Source: Nannocystis sp. RBIL2
Lineage (GTDB): Bacteria > Myxococcota_A > Polyangia > Nannocystales > Nannocystaceae
Direction: 5' to 3'
Assembly (NCBI RefSeq): GCF_026626745.1
Contig: NZ_JAPNJW010000001.1
Location: 4,200,001-4,264,000, forward strand
DNA: 64,000 nt
Part shown: one piece after another, positions 18,201-25,421 of the stretch
Numbering within the stretch: position 1 is the stretch's first letter
Layout of the letters: each line of letters starts with the position of its first letter
Notes under the pieces: model-generated
Told to the model about the DNA's origin: nothing
The model's input: the letters and a program-made list of their open reading frames with translations, nothing else
Database searches by the model: none
Translations under genes and position numbers: made by a program

Positions 18201-18432
18201 CGGCCAGCGCGTCGTCGGGCGCGAGCGTGACCCGGGAGGGCTCGGCGAGCCCGAAGGAGGCGGTCGCGGCCCGCGGCGGCAAGGCAACCCCGGTGGTGGC
18301 GGACCCGAGCGGCCCCGTGTCCCGCGAAGGGACCTCCGGAGGCGCCGCGGGATCGACCGCGGTGGTGGCGGTCGCGAGGGAGGCCGGGCCCTGCGAAGGG
18401 GCCTCGGGCGGCGCGACGGGCTCGCGGGTCAC
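15283..18432 (-). CDS. membrane Ser/Thr protein kinase with TPR-rich C-terminal half
   Basis: The protein has 1049 residues. After an Ala/Pro-rich N-terminal region the kinase domain spans about residues 95-365: Gly loop LGEGGMGVVY at 102, ATP lysine Lys125 in VALKLL, catalytic loop HRDYKPHN at 213-220, DFG at 233 and YMAPEQ. A basic run and one hydrophobic helix near residues 375-400 suggest a membrane span. The C-terminal 600 residues are helical repeats of the TPR type (ANLGMAYLKHRRFADAEAIL, AEALALLGLSEAATGRRSQA). This kinase-TM-TPR layout is common in myxobacteria, where such proteins act in signalling. Partners cannot be told from the context. Confidence 0.92.
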   Translation of the reverse strand: MTREPVAPPEAPSQGPASLATATTAVDPAAPPEVPSRDTGPLGSATTGVALPPRAATASFGLAEPSRVTLAPDDALADELERFDRPAAAPVRLGRFTVLERLGEGGMGVVYAAYDELLDRKVALKLLHHDGGRNDDRLLREAQAMARLSHPNIVSVFEVVSLGAQHFIAMEFVRGQSLDAWLAAKARGWQEVLPVLLASGRGLAAAHRAGIVHRDYKPHNTLVGVDGSVKVADFGLARAFDTGEVEPAPVPASSGRRMLQLALTRAGAVLGTPAYMAPEQHAGLACDERSDQFSFCVTAYEALYGAPPFPRTSVAALRAAIERGEVQAAPPGATVPAWLRRAVVRGLAADPARRYPSMDALLDALAQDPARARRRRLRTGLFGAALGAFGLLCGWFFAASEAQACPDGSAALRGVWDDSRREQLGAAMLALRQPFAPATWAHLEARLAAYAADWADMHDDACQAHRAGRQSDTQYDLRMRCLELRRTDLAALTDVLAQVDGETLQGAALAADVLPPIAACGDLDSLLADPLRPPGDPAVASAVARFQAGLARVRALESTGLYDRAVAAADALAPELAATGHRPFAAELALYRGRALLASDPAAADEAFTAAFRDGLGSGHDRVAAEALARRIYVRGYRFGQPADAARDQEVALALLGRVDDPDALRGELLNNAGAVALGQSDWARAEALFVAAIAAKTAAVGPDAGELVYTHANLGTLRNDLYRTGAAIEALRPALAIGERAFGAAHPTVLLVRANLGMAYLKHRRFADAEAILLGVRADAEARPDPDHGALAFVEQQLAWLATLRRRPVEALDHLAVARTLLGPSDASLAAANIAVLHAHAAALAGDGETARQHQARAEAVLAQTLPPGHARHLEVGCDRAEIELTLGRPAEALTVARSVAQQLSRVPSLGLALARARQLEARACRALGRHDEALVAIEAAVGVLAEVVAEDNPRTAEALALLGLSEAATGRRSQAHAHLERAEQIYVAEADADLPALAQVRFDRALLLADDDPEAARRLAEAALTVLAAADGYASEAEAVRTWLAAR

Positions 18433-18522
18433 CGCGGGAGGCTAACGGCGTGACCGCGGCCCGGCAAATCGGCGCGGTCCCGCGCCTTCACCCCAGGCCC
18501 GGGACTTGCATAGGCCGCCGGC

Positions 18523-19467
18523 ATGCGTCCTGACTTGCGGTCCCCTGTCGCCTCCCTCCTCGCGTCCCTCCTGCTGATCGCCTGCGCCCCCGAAGACGAC
18601 GACGTCGAGCTGCGCGGCGTCCTGATCACCGGCGGCAACTCGGGCGGCGGCACCGTGTTCAACACTCACGCGCTCGACAACCAGGTCTTCTCCGAGCTCG
18701 AGCCGCTGGGCGAGCCGCACGTCGGCCCCGGGCTCGACTCGGTCAACCTCGCGGGCAACATCGAGGTGCTGCAGCTGGCGGAGGAGGGGGGCGAGCTGGT
18801 CGGCTACGACTGGCTCGGCCACAAGTACAGCGGCGAGGCGCTGCTCGGGTCGCAGTGGATCATCAGCTTCAGCTCGGGCCTGCTCGAGATCCCGATGTTC
18901 CTGCTCCACATCGACGACGAGGGCGCCGTGCCGCACTACCAGTTCTACCACCACAAGGGTGAAACGAGTGAAACCGAGCTGCCGAACTGTCCCGAGGGCA
19001 AGTACGGCCCCGGCCACGCGCGGGTGCTGTCAGGGCTGAGCGTCGACGAGGACAACGGCGAGGTCTCGGAGGTCCCGGGGCTGCTCTACCTCGCCTGCGA
19101 CACCGGCGCGACCGGCAAGGCCGCGGACCTGGGGTACTATGATTGGGCGAGATCGCAGGGGGACCTCGAATTGTTCGAGACTGCCATCCGGGTGCTCCGC
19201 GCCGATTATTGCTACGACGGGCAATCGCACACGAAGCCCGGCGTGGAGCTGGTGCTCGAGGACCGCTGGGGGATCCACGGCCCCAGCCCAGAACACGCCA
19301 TGGACCCGGTGGAGGCCGTGTGGGGCCCGAACGGCCTGCTCTGCCACGGCAAGGGCCGGCTCACCGATATCGCCTGCCTGAGCAAGCGCAAGGTCCCCGA
19401 GTGCCCGAACGGCACGACGTTCGAGACCTACCAGGGCGCGCAGTACATCACCCGACTGCATAAATAG
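18523..19467 (+). CDS. ADYC-domain lipoprotein
   Basis: The protein has 314 residues with a signal peptide and lipobox LLLIAC. Near residue 227 it contains AIRVLRADYCYDGQSHT, the signature that gives the ADYC domain its name, followed by DRWGIHGP and AVWGPNGLLCHGKGRL. The domain is found mainly in secreted myxobacterial proteins and has no known function. Paired Cys residues (CPEG/CDTG, DYC/LLCHG, CLSK/VPECPNG) probably form disulfides in the envelope. It is divergent from the kinase gene with a 90-bp gap. Confidence 0.85.
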   Translation: MRPDLRSPVASLLASLLLIACAPEDDDVELRGVLITGGNSGGGTVFNTHALDNQVFSELEPLGEPHVGPGLDSVNLAGNIEVLQLAEEGGELVGYDWLGHKYSGEALLGSQWIISFSSGLLEIPMFLLHIDDEGAVPHYQFYHHKGETSETELPNCPEGKYGPGHARVLSGLSVDEDNGEVSEVPGLLYLACDTGATGKAADLGYYDWARSQGDLELFETAIRVLRADYCYDGQSHTKPGVELVLEDRWGIHGPSPEHAMDPVEAVWGPNGLLCHGKGRLTDIACLSKRKVPECPNGTTFETYQGAQYITRLHK

Positions 19468-19471
19468 AGGC

Positions 19472-19489
19472 GGGCGCGGCCAGGCGCCC
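19472..19489 (+). terminator. possible terminator hairpin after the ADYC gene
   Basis: GGGCGC and GCGCCC pair around a 6-nt loop five bases after the ADYC stop codon. No T-run follows, so the role is tentative. This is one of the few convergent junctions here without a GGACATG element. Confidence 0.3.
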
Positions 19490-19541
19490 CGTCGATCCGC
19501 CTACTCGGCGACCTCGCGCCCGTGCCGATCCGTCCTGCCGC

Positions 19542-20603
19542 TCACGGCTGCTGACCCCAGATCCACTGGATCTTCGCAGCAGCGCGGCGCTCGGCCAGCC
19601 ACGCCTCGAACAGGCGATCGCGGACCGCCCGCCGCGTCGCGGGATCGAAGGTCGCGGGCTCGAGCGCCCGCACCACGAGGACCTCGTAACCGGCAGACGT
19701 GTCGAGCGGATCGAGCACCGCGCCGGGCGCAGAACCGAAGATCGCCGCGGCGCGCTGCTCCGGCAGGTCGCCGCGCCGCACGCGAGCGAGCAGCGGAGGC
19801 GGCTGCTGCCACGGGAGGTCGGTCCGCCCCGGGGCCCGCAGCACCGTCGTGGCCGCGTCGAGCAGGTCCACCTCGCCCGCGCGGAGGCCCGCGCACAGCG
19901 ACAGCGCGCGCTCGCGGCCGGGGACGACGATCCGGGCGATCACCGCGGTGTCGAACTCGGCCCGGTGCTCGGCGAAGTACGCCTCCTCGCGCCCGGCGGT
20001 CACGTGGTCCCGCAACTTGGTCGCGCGCGCGAAGCCGTCGACCAGCTGCTCGAGGCTCTGCACCGTGGTGCCGTGCTGCTCCAACCAGCGCATCGTCGCC
20101 TCGGCCGTGAACAGACCGCGCCGCTTGCGGAACCCGTCCACGGCGGTCTGCAGCTCCTCGCGCGTCGGCTCGAACGCCGCGGGGTCGCGCTCCAGGGCCT
20201 CGGCGACCAGCGCGGTCTCGACCAGCCGATCGGTGAGGTAGGGCGTGTCCCACAGGAAGTCGAGGAGCGCGACCACGTCGGGGATCGTCATGCGCTTCTC
20301 GTTGACGCGCAGCATCTCGTTCTCGCTCCAGCGGAACGCGCCCCGCAGGGCCCATGGGACGCCGCGATCGGGGCAGTAGCCCACCGACACGGTGCCCTGG
20401 CCGGGTACGCGGAGCAGCGCGTCGTAGTGCACGCCGCCGTTCATCGCCTCCTGCTCCCAGAGCACGTCCAACTCGACGCTTCGGTGGTCGCGCGCGACCT
20501 GCCGCAGGCGCCGCTCGCCCTCTCGCGGCGACAGCCGCTCGCCGGCCAGCCGGACCATCTCGTCCAGGATCTCGATCGTCGTCTTGCTGATCTCGCTGTT
20601 CAC
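19542..20603 (-). CDS. parvulin/SurA-like peptide-maturation protein of the RiPP locus
   Basis: The protein has 353 residues. The GTG at 20603 is preferred because AGGAGGA lies eight bases before it and it follows the ATP-grasp stop by 20 bp. The middle (about residues 130-230) is helical like the N-terminal part of SurA. EEAYFAEHRAEFDTAVIARI then opens a parvulin-like domain as in PpiC-type prolyl isomerases, with YEVLVVRALEP near the end. From memory it resembles the TIGR04500 peptide-maturation family, which accompanies ATP-grasp RiPP ligases; I could not check this. There is no signal peptide, so it would act in the cytoplasm, perhaps by helping present or fold the precursor peptide. Confidence 0.75.
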   Translation of the reverse strand: MNSEISKTTIEILDEMVRLAGERLSPREGERRLRQVARDHRSVELDVLWEQEAMNGGVHYDALLRVPGQGTVSVGYCPDRGVPWALRGAFRWSENEMLRVNEKRMTIPDVVALLDFLWDTPYLTDRLVETALVAEALERDPAAFEPTREELQTAVDGFRKRRGLFTAEATMRWLEQHGTTVQSLEQLVDGFARATKLRDHVTAGREEAYFAEHRAEFDTAVIARIVVPGRERALSLCAGLRAGEVDLLDAATTVLRAPGRTDLPWQQPPPLLARVRRGDLPEQRAAAIFGSAPGAVLDPLDTSAGYEVLVVRALEPATFDPATRRAVRDRLFEAWLAERRAAAKIQWIWGQQP

Positions 20604-20623
20604 GTCGTCATCCTCCTGCGCGC

Positions 20624-21601
20624 TCAGGCCGCCTCGCGCTCCATGAGCAGGTCGCAAATCGCGTCGCTGATCGGCAGCCCCGTGCTCGTCTCGATCCACA
20701 GGTACTGGCCGTTGGGGTTGATCTCGAGGAACACGTACCTGCCGTCGGGCGTGAGCACCATGTCGATGGCGCCGTAACGGAGGCCGAGCCGCCGCACCAG
20801 CTCGAGGCAGCCGCGCCGGACGTCGTCCGGCAGGGTGTGCGGGTAATGAGGGGTGTGGGTCATGTCATAACGCCGCCAGTCCACGCGCGTGCGGTTGGCT
20901 TTCTGCGAGTGGATCTCGGCGGCGAAGACCTGCTCGCCGACTACGGTGATGCGCAGCTCCACCTGCTTCGGCACGTAGGCCTGGAAGATCATCGGCGCGT
21001 AGCGGATAGTGTCCGCGTAGCCGACGTCGCGGCGGGTGACCCGCTGGGTGAAGCGGGCCAGCTGCGAGCCCTTGAGCGCCTTCGTCATCGCCGTGCCGAG
21101 CAGCTTGCTCACCAGGTCGCCGTCGTGCTCGCGGTAGAAGTCGAGGAACGCCTGCGGGTCGCTGGTGATGAGCGTCGGCGGCAGCTCGAGCCCGAGCTCG
21201 GCCGCGAGCTTGAGCTGGAGCGGCTTGAGGTCGGCGCGGCGCAGCACCGAGGTCGGCGCGGGCAGCCACCGGCACGGCAGCGTATGCCACACGGCGGTGA
21301 GCATCGCCTCGCACTCGAGCTCCACGTAGTGACGCCACGCGGGGTCCTGGACCGCGGCAGGCGCCTCCGGCGGCGACGGCCGGCGGCGCCAGATCGTCGA
21401 GACGCGCTCGAGATCGACGCTGCGCTCCTGCGTGCGGAGGATCGTCGCGGTCCGGCCGTCCGGCGCGCACCCGAACGACAGGTTCGCCCGCGCGGGATAG
21501 TCGGCTTCGTCGAAGCGCAGGTACTCGGCGCCCCGCCGCTCGAGCCGCTCGATGACGGCGTCGGCGTGGGGATCGGTCGGCCCGGTGAGGATGATGATCA
21601 T
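20624..21601 (-). CDS. ATP-grasp ligase of the MvdC/MvdD graspetide type
   Basis: The protein has 325 residues. It begins with the pre-ATP-grasp fold (MIIILTGPTDPHADAVIERL) and has the WRRRPSPP segment, then ATP-grasp elements: RRADLKPLQLKLAAELGLEL at 121, SKLLGT at 165, and metal-binding GAIDMVL at 278 with EINPNGQYLWIE at 293. These match MvdC/MvdD/MdnC-type ligases, which use ATP to join Thr/Ser or Lys side chains to Asp/Glu side chains of a precursor peptide. Glu215-Leu-Arg217 before ITVVG stands where characterised graspetide ligases have DxR. Two precursor genes lie just upstream. The start region is A-rich (AAAGAAAG before ATG). Confidence 0.88.
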   Translation of the reverse strand: MIIILTGPTDPHADAVIERLERRGAEYLRFDEADYPARANLSFGCAPDGRTATILRTQERSVDLERVSTIWRRRPSPPEAPAAVQDPAWRHYVELECEAMLTAVWHTLPCRWLPAPTSVLRRADLKPLQLKLAAELGLELPPTLITSDPQAFLDFYREHDGDLVSKLLGTAMTKALKGSQLARFTQRVTRRDVGYADTIRYAPMIFQAYVPKQVELRITVVGEQVFAAEIHSQKANRTRVDWRRYDMTHTPHYPHTLPDDVRRGCLELVRRLGLRYGAIDMVLTPDGRYVFLEINPNGQYLWIETSTGLPISDAICDLLMEREAA

Positions 21602-21615
21602 AGTTTCTTTCTTTT

Positions 21616-21673
21616 AAAAAAGTCGGAGGTGTAGGAGAGGAGGAGCGGCCTCTCGCGCCGCTCCCCCTCTCCT
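21616..21673 (-). terminator. hairpin and T-run between RiPP precursor genes and ligase gene
   Basis: Arms at 21633-21649 and 21657-21673 are complementary at 16 of 17 positions with a 7-nt loop. In the minus-strand transcript the hairpin is followed about 11 nt later by six T (21616-21621). This is a plausible intrinsic or leaky terminator that would make the short precursor transcript more abundant than the enzyme transcript, a usual arrangement in RiPP operons. Confidence 0.65.
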
Positions 21674-21797
21674 CGCCCGGCAGCTACGTGCTCCCGGGCA
21701 GCATGGACCGCGCTTCACAGGTCGTCGCCGTCGTCGGCGCAGGTGGTAGAGAGGTGTTCAGGGTCGTCCTGCGATGCGCGGCCCCTGCCGCGGCGCG

Positions 21798-21953
21798 CTA
21801 GTGGTCGTCGGTCTCGCCGCTGGCGGAGCTGTCCTGGGAGGTGTTGGGCGCCGTGGGCTGCTGGCCACCCGTGACGAGCTCCAGCTCGTTGTCGCTCAGC
21901 TCGCGCCCGTCCTCGGTCTCGATGATGTCCTTGATCTCGATGGTCTTCTTCAT
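21798..21953 (-). CDS. graspetide-like RiPP precursor peptide B
   Basis: The peptide has 51 residues. The ATG at 21953 is preceded by AGAGGAAATAGCC, a good ribosome binding site. The leader (residues 1-30, MKKTIEIKDIIETEDGRELS and on) ends in ELSDNELELVTGG, a double-glycine cleavage signal. The core (residues 31-51) starts QQPTAPNTSQ and ends DSSASGETDDH: three Thr and four Ser for esterification and five acidic residues. It has no Cys, so it is not a lanthipeptide or sactipeptide. It lies between precursor A and the hairpin before the ATP-grasp gene. Confidence 0.8.
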   Translation of the reverse strand: MKKTIEIKDIIETEDGRELSDNELELVTGGQQPTAPNTSQDSSASGETDDH

Positions 21954-22016
21954 GGCTATTTCCTCTTTCAGGTTTGATTCACGGTTCAATTGCGTGGAAG
22001 TCTCCGCCGAGCACGC

Positions 22017-22163
22017 TCACGCGTATTCGTCGGTGTCGCCGCCTTGATCGTCGGTCTTGGTGGCCGGCGCCTGGCCGCCCACGACGAGCTCGAGCGCCTC
22101 GTCGCTCAGCTCGCGCTTGTCCTCCTGCTCGCGCAGATCCTCGATCTTGATCGACTTGTTCAT
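22017..22163 (-). CDS. graspetide-like RiPP precursor peptide A
   Basis: The peptide has 48 residues. The ATG at 22163 follows GAGGAACTTAGCC, nearly the same ribosome binding site as precursor B. The leader is again exactly 30 residues and ends RELSDEALELVVGG. The core is QAPATKTDDQGGDTDEYA: Thr35, Lys36, Thr37 and Thr44 as donors and five Asp plus one Glu as acceptors, so both ester and amide links are possible. Leader identity with precursor B is high near the GG site, while the cores share only the initial Q[AQ]P. It is the first gene of the minus-strand locus, so its promoter should lie within 22164-22300. Confidence 0.8.
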   Translation of the reverse strand: MNKSIKIEDLREQEDKRELSDEALELVVGGQAPATKTDDQGGDTDEYA

Positions 22164-22634
22164 GGCTAAGTTCCTCATTCCGGGTCGGCCACGGCCGCTC
22201 GCCGGTTCTTTGTCGTCTGACGCGCGCCCCGAGCACACACAAGCCCGGTCACCACCTGGGGCACGAGATGATGACCGTCGGATCACTCTGACCTTATTCC
22301 CGGCGAATGCAACGAGGACAGGTTGTCTGTCCGCGCCACGTGCTTTCGAAATCACGCCGCCTGTGCGTATGACGAATCGCAGGACACGGCTGCGACCTCT
22401 TTATAAGGAGGATGCGCCGCCTCACTCGCGTTTCGCCGCAATTCACGGAATGCGAGAAACTCGCCGCGATCCGCGGGGGTCCAACCGTACGCTCACGTCC
22501 AGGCGCACGTCGCCGTCACGCCGCCGGGGTCGTCCTGCGACACCCACGACGTGTTTGCAGCCGTCGGCTGCACGCGCGATTCGCCGGCGCGTCACGCCAT
22601 TACCCCTTCATCCTCTCTTACCCTAAGGTACTCG
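22164..22634. other. divergent promoter region between RiPP locus and PLC-like gene
   Basis: No gene is supported in these 471 bp. The stretch is less GC-rich than its surroundings at 22280-22420 (for example CTCTTTATAAGGAGG near 22400), as expected of a divergent regulatory region. I cannot name a specific promoter. Confidence 0.4.
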
Positions 22635-24020
22635 ATGCATTCCAAGATCGTCCCGCTCACATTGGTCAGCGCCTTCCTCGCCCTCACCGTCGGCCCCGGC
22701 AGCGCCCGCGCGGACGCGCCCAGCGCGTGGGTCTACTGGGACAGCGATCCTTATGACAACGTGTACTTCGCCCGCCCGCACAACACCTACGAGCGCACGG
22801 CCCAGTTCCCCGCCCTCGATTACGCGCTGTGGAACGGCTTCCGCGCGCTCGAGATCGACGTGCACGAGTTCAAGACGGTCAACGGGGCCCGGCAGTTCCC
22901 GGTGAAGCACGACGCCTGGGCCAGCGACACCGGCAACAACTGTCGCTGGGGTCAGGGCGGCTTCTTGCGCGATTGCTTGCACGACATCCGCAATTGGAGC
23001 GACTACAACCCGGGGCACCTGCCGATCACGGTGCAGATCGACCTCAAGACCCTCAACCCCTACGGCTGGGGCGACGGGCAGTACGACGAGCTGCACGCGC
23101 AGGTCGCCGAGGTGCTCGGCAGCAAGCTGTACCGGCCCGACGACCTGCGCATGTTCACCGCCTACGACAGCATCCGCCAGGGCGTGGCCCAGACGGGCTG
23201 GCCGACGCTCGAAGCCCTGAAGGGCAAGGTCGTCGTCCTCATCATGGGCGGGCCGATCGGCGACAAGAACGACATGATGGAGAACTACGTCCGCCGCCAC
23301 GGCGCGGGCGCCAACTTCTTCGTCTGTCCCAACGCGGGCAGCGCCGAGGACTTCGACTCGTGGGGCAACGCCAACGACTTCGACGAGTACGGCACCAACA
23401 AGTGGGTCATCTGCGGCAACGTCGACTCGCCGAAGTACTGGCCGGAGATCACCAGCAACGCGGACGACAACAACCAGCTCGTCAACCTGTGGAGCAGCGA
23501 CTACGAGCACGACGAGTTCTACCGCATGTACCTGGCGGTCGGCTGGGGCGCGACCATGATCAGCCGCGGCAACGGCGACACCTTCGGCGGCAAGATCCCC
23601 CTCGTCGGCCTGCGCAGCTCGGTCCCGGTGCAGTTCGAGATCGTCAACGACAACAGCCAGAAGTGCCTCGAGGTGCGCAACGCCGACTTCGACGACGGCA
23701 CCGACATCGTCCAGTGGACGTGCGACAACGGGATCGACCAGCGGTGGATCTACAGCGACGAGACCCAACTCCGCGCCTGGGGTGACACGTCCTATTGCTA
23801 CGACATCGACGGCGGCGACGGCGACCAGGGCGACCGCCACCACATCTGGGACTGCGACGGCGGTGACAGCGAGAAGTGGCGCCTGCAGCCGAACGGCTCG
23901 TTCGTCGGCATGAACGGCCGCTGCATGGACGTGCCGAACGGCAGCACCGCCAACGGGGTCCAGCTGTGGCACTACGACTGCAACGGGACCAACGCGCAGC
24001 GCTTCCACCTGACGTGGTGA
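22635..24020 (+). CDS. secreted PI-PLC-like phosphodiesterase with ricin-type lectin domain
   Basis: The protein has 461 residues with a Sec signal peptide ending ARA-DAP near residue 26. Catalytic-domain marks of the PLC-like TIM barrel are ARPHNTYER (His49), ALEIDVHEFK (Glu73, Asp75) and FPVKHDAWA (His92), the two His and acidic ligands expected for a Ca-dependent phosphodiesterase. From about residue 330 a ricin B-type beta-trefoil appears with QxW-like repeats DQRWIY, SEKWRL and AQRFHL and paired Cys. It is probably exported to attack phospholipids or glycolipids of prey, an inference. Its start is divergent from the RiPP locus. Confidence 0.88.
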   Translation: MHSKIVPLTLVSAFLALTVGPGSARADAPSAWVYWDSDPYDNVYFARPHNTYERTAQFPALDYALWNGFRALEIDVHEFKTVNGARQFPVKHDAWASDTGNNCRWGQGGFLRDCLHDIRNWSDYNPGHLPITVQIDLKTLNPYGWGDGQYDELHAQVAEVLGSKLYRPDDLRMFTAYDSIRQGVAQTGWPTLEALKGKVVVLIMGGPIGDKNDMMENYVRRHGAGANFFVCPNAGSAEDFDSWGNANDFDEYGTNKWVICGNVDSPKYWPEITSNADDNNQLVNLWSSDYEHDEFYRMYLAVGWGATMISRGNGDTFGGKIPLVGLRSSVPVQFEIVNDNSQKCLEVRNADFDDGTDIVQWTCDNGIDQRWIYSDETQLRAWGDTSYCYDIDGGDGDQGDRHHIWDCDGGDSEKWRLQPNGSFVGMNGRCMDVPNGSTANGVQLWHYDCNGTNAQRFHLTW

Positions 24021-24032
24021 CGCGCGGCGCGA

Positions 24033-24590
24033 CTACGACGATTCGCCCGCGTCCTCGGCCGGCTCGAAGCTGTAATACAGCACCTCGCTCCACCAGCCGG
24101 GGCGCGCCGCCTTCTGCCAGTTCGCGCGCAGCTGGGCGAGCCAGGGCGCTTCGCCGCCCGCGATCGCACGGTCGACGCACGCCCCGAGGTCCGTGATCTC
24201 GACGACAAGCCGGCGCGCGTGCTCGACGAGGTCGCCGCCCCTGATGTCGAAGATCTCGCCGGCCTCGAGCAGCAGGTACTTCGTCGGCGGCGCCGCCCCG
24301 AGGAAGGCCCGCATCTTTGCGAGCTCGGCGTCGAAGCCGTCGCGCGCCGGCAGCTCGCCCTCGCCGATCCGGGCGAAGAACGCGAGGGTGCGCTCGAACG
24401 CCCCCGCGCGCTCGGCGAGCACGCCGATGTCGCGGGCCCAGATCGCCGAGCGGACCACCCGCGGCGCGTTCGCCATCATCACCTTGTGGACGAGCGGGAT
24501 GTCCCAGTTGTATTCGCTGAGGCCGCGGGCGTAAAAGCCGTCCTTCGGCGGGACGTCGTCACACGTGTAGAGATGAGAGCGATTCGCCAT
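24033..24590 (-). CDS. hypothetical cytoplasmic protein
   Basis: The protein has 185 residues from the ATG at 24590 (MANRSHLYTCDD). It has no signal or membrane segment. Conserved-looking stretches are ARGLSEYNWDIPLVHKVMMA, PTKYLLLEAGEIFDIRGGDL and a tail GWWSEVLYYSFEP. Such SMI1-like or DUF7822-like proteins can be immunity proteins, but this is a guess. It converges with the PLC-like gene over a 12-bp gap and lies downstream of the WYL regulator gene on the same strand. Confidence 0.65.
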   Translation of the reverse strand: MANRSHLYTCDDVPPKDGFYARGLSEYNWDIPLVHKVMMANAPRVVRSAIWARDIGVLAERAGAFERTLAFFARIGEGELPARDGFDAELAKMRAFLGAAPPTKYLLLEAGEIFDIRGGDLVEHARRLVVEITDLGACVDRAIAGGEAPWLAQLRANWQKAARPGWWSEVLYYSFEPAEDAGESS

Positions 24591-24636
24591 CGACGCGGAT
24601 GATACCCGCGGGGCGGCGCAGGTGTCCACCGCGCGC

Positions 24637-25356
24637 CTATAGCTGGGTGAAGAGCTCGCCCAGGGAGGCGACCATCGCCTCTGCCTTGCGCACGCGGAAC
24701 GTGGCCGCAGCGACGCTCGCCGCTTCGATGCGATCGACGCGGAGGGCCCTGACCGCGCCGCGCAGGTGATCCCAGACCAGCAGGTACCACGCAGGCCAGC
24801 TCAGCAGCAGGTAGTGGGGTTCGACCAGGCGCTCCGTGCTCCGCTCGTTGGCGCGGTAGGTGAGCCCCAGGGCGCGCTGGTGGAAGAACGCCTCGTGGAT
24901 CGGGCGCAGCACCGCGGCGCGCGGGGCCTTCCACGAGGCGGTGATGTTCGCCGAGGTGGGCCCCACGAGGATCCGTCGCCGCAAGGCGCCGATCCGGGCC
25001 CGCTCCTCCGGCGGGAACGCGGCGGTCAGCTTCTGCCGCAGCGCGCCCACAGTGGACAGCAGCAGCGGCGAGCGCAGCCGCTCGGCGAGCGCCAGCGAGA
25101 GCAAGAGGTCGAGCAGCTCCGCGGCGTCGAGCTGCACGCGACCGAGGCCCGAGCGCGCAGGCACCCGCACCCCGCCGCCGCGCCCCCGCTCCGATTCGAC
25201 GGCCACGCCGCGCGCCGCGAGCCGTGACAGGTCGCGCCGCACGGTGCGCACGCAGACACCGAGCTCCTCGGCCAGCTCGCGCGCCGTCCACGAGGGCCGC
25301 GAGGCGAGCAGGCCGAGGGTGCGGTCCAGGCGGTCGGTGACGGGCTCGCGCTTCAA
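24637..25356 (-). CDS. YafY-type transcription regulator (HTH plus WYL-like domain)
   Basis: The protein has 239 residues and starts with TTG at 25356 (no ATG or GTG fits). The N terminus is a DeoR-like winged helix: LASRPSWTARELAEELGVCVRTVRRDLSRL, with the recognition helix VRTVRRDLSRL. The C-terminal part contains NERSTERLVEPHYLLLSWPAWYLLVWD, the position of the WYL ligand-binding core (here HYLLLSWPAWYL). It probably controls the divergent VOC gene at 25422; a GTGAC-7-GTCAC palindrome lies between them at 25359-25375. Confidence 0.88.
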   Translation of the reverse strand: MKREPVTDRLDRTLGLLASRPSWTARELAEELGVCVRTVRRDLSRLAARGVAVESERGRGGGVRVPARSGLGRVQLDAAELLDLLLSLALAERLRSPLLLSTVGALRQKLTAAFPPEERARIGALRRRILVGPTSANITASWKAPRAAVLRPIHEAFFHQRALGLTYRANERSTERLVEPHYLLLSWPAWYLLVWDHLRGAVRALRVDRIEAASVAAATFRVRKAEAMVASLGELFTQL

Positions 25357-25358
25357 AT

Positions 25359-25375
25359 GTGACCGATTCTGTCAC
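25359..25375. promoter_or_regulatory. candidate operator between WYL regulator and VOC gene
   Basis: GTGAC and GTCAC form a perfect 5-bp inverted repeat with a 7-nt spacer, immediately upstream of the TTG start of the regulator gene and within the 65-bp divergent promoter region. Autoregulation by the WYL protein is an inference. Confidence 0.45.
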
Positions 25376-25421
25376 CTTTTCCCTGCACTGTCATCCGGCG
25401 AACACGAGAGGAGATTTTTCC

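Noticed and set aside
15019..18453. Long open frame (over 1100 codons) on the plus strand opposite the kinase gene
   Set aside because: It is a low-complexity Arg/Gly/Val shadow of the kinase frame; the minus strand has clear kinase and TPR motifs.
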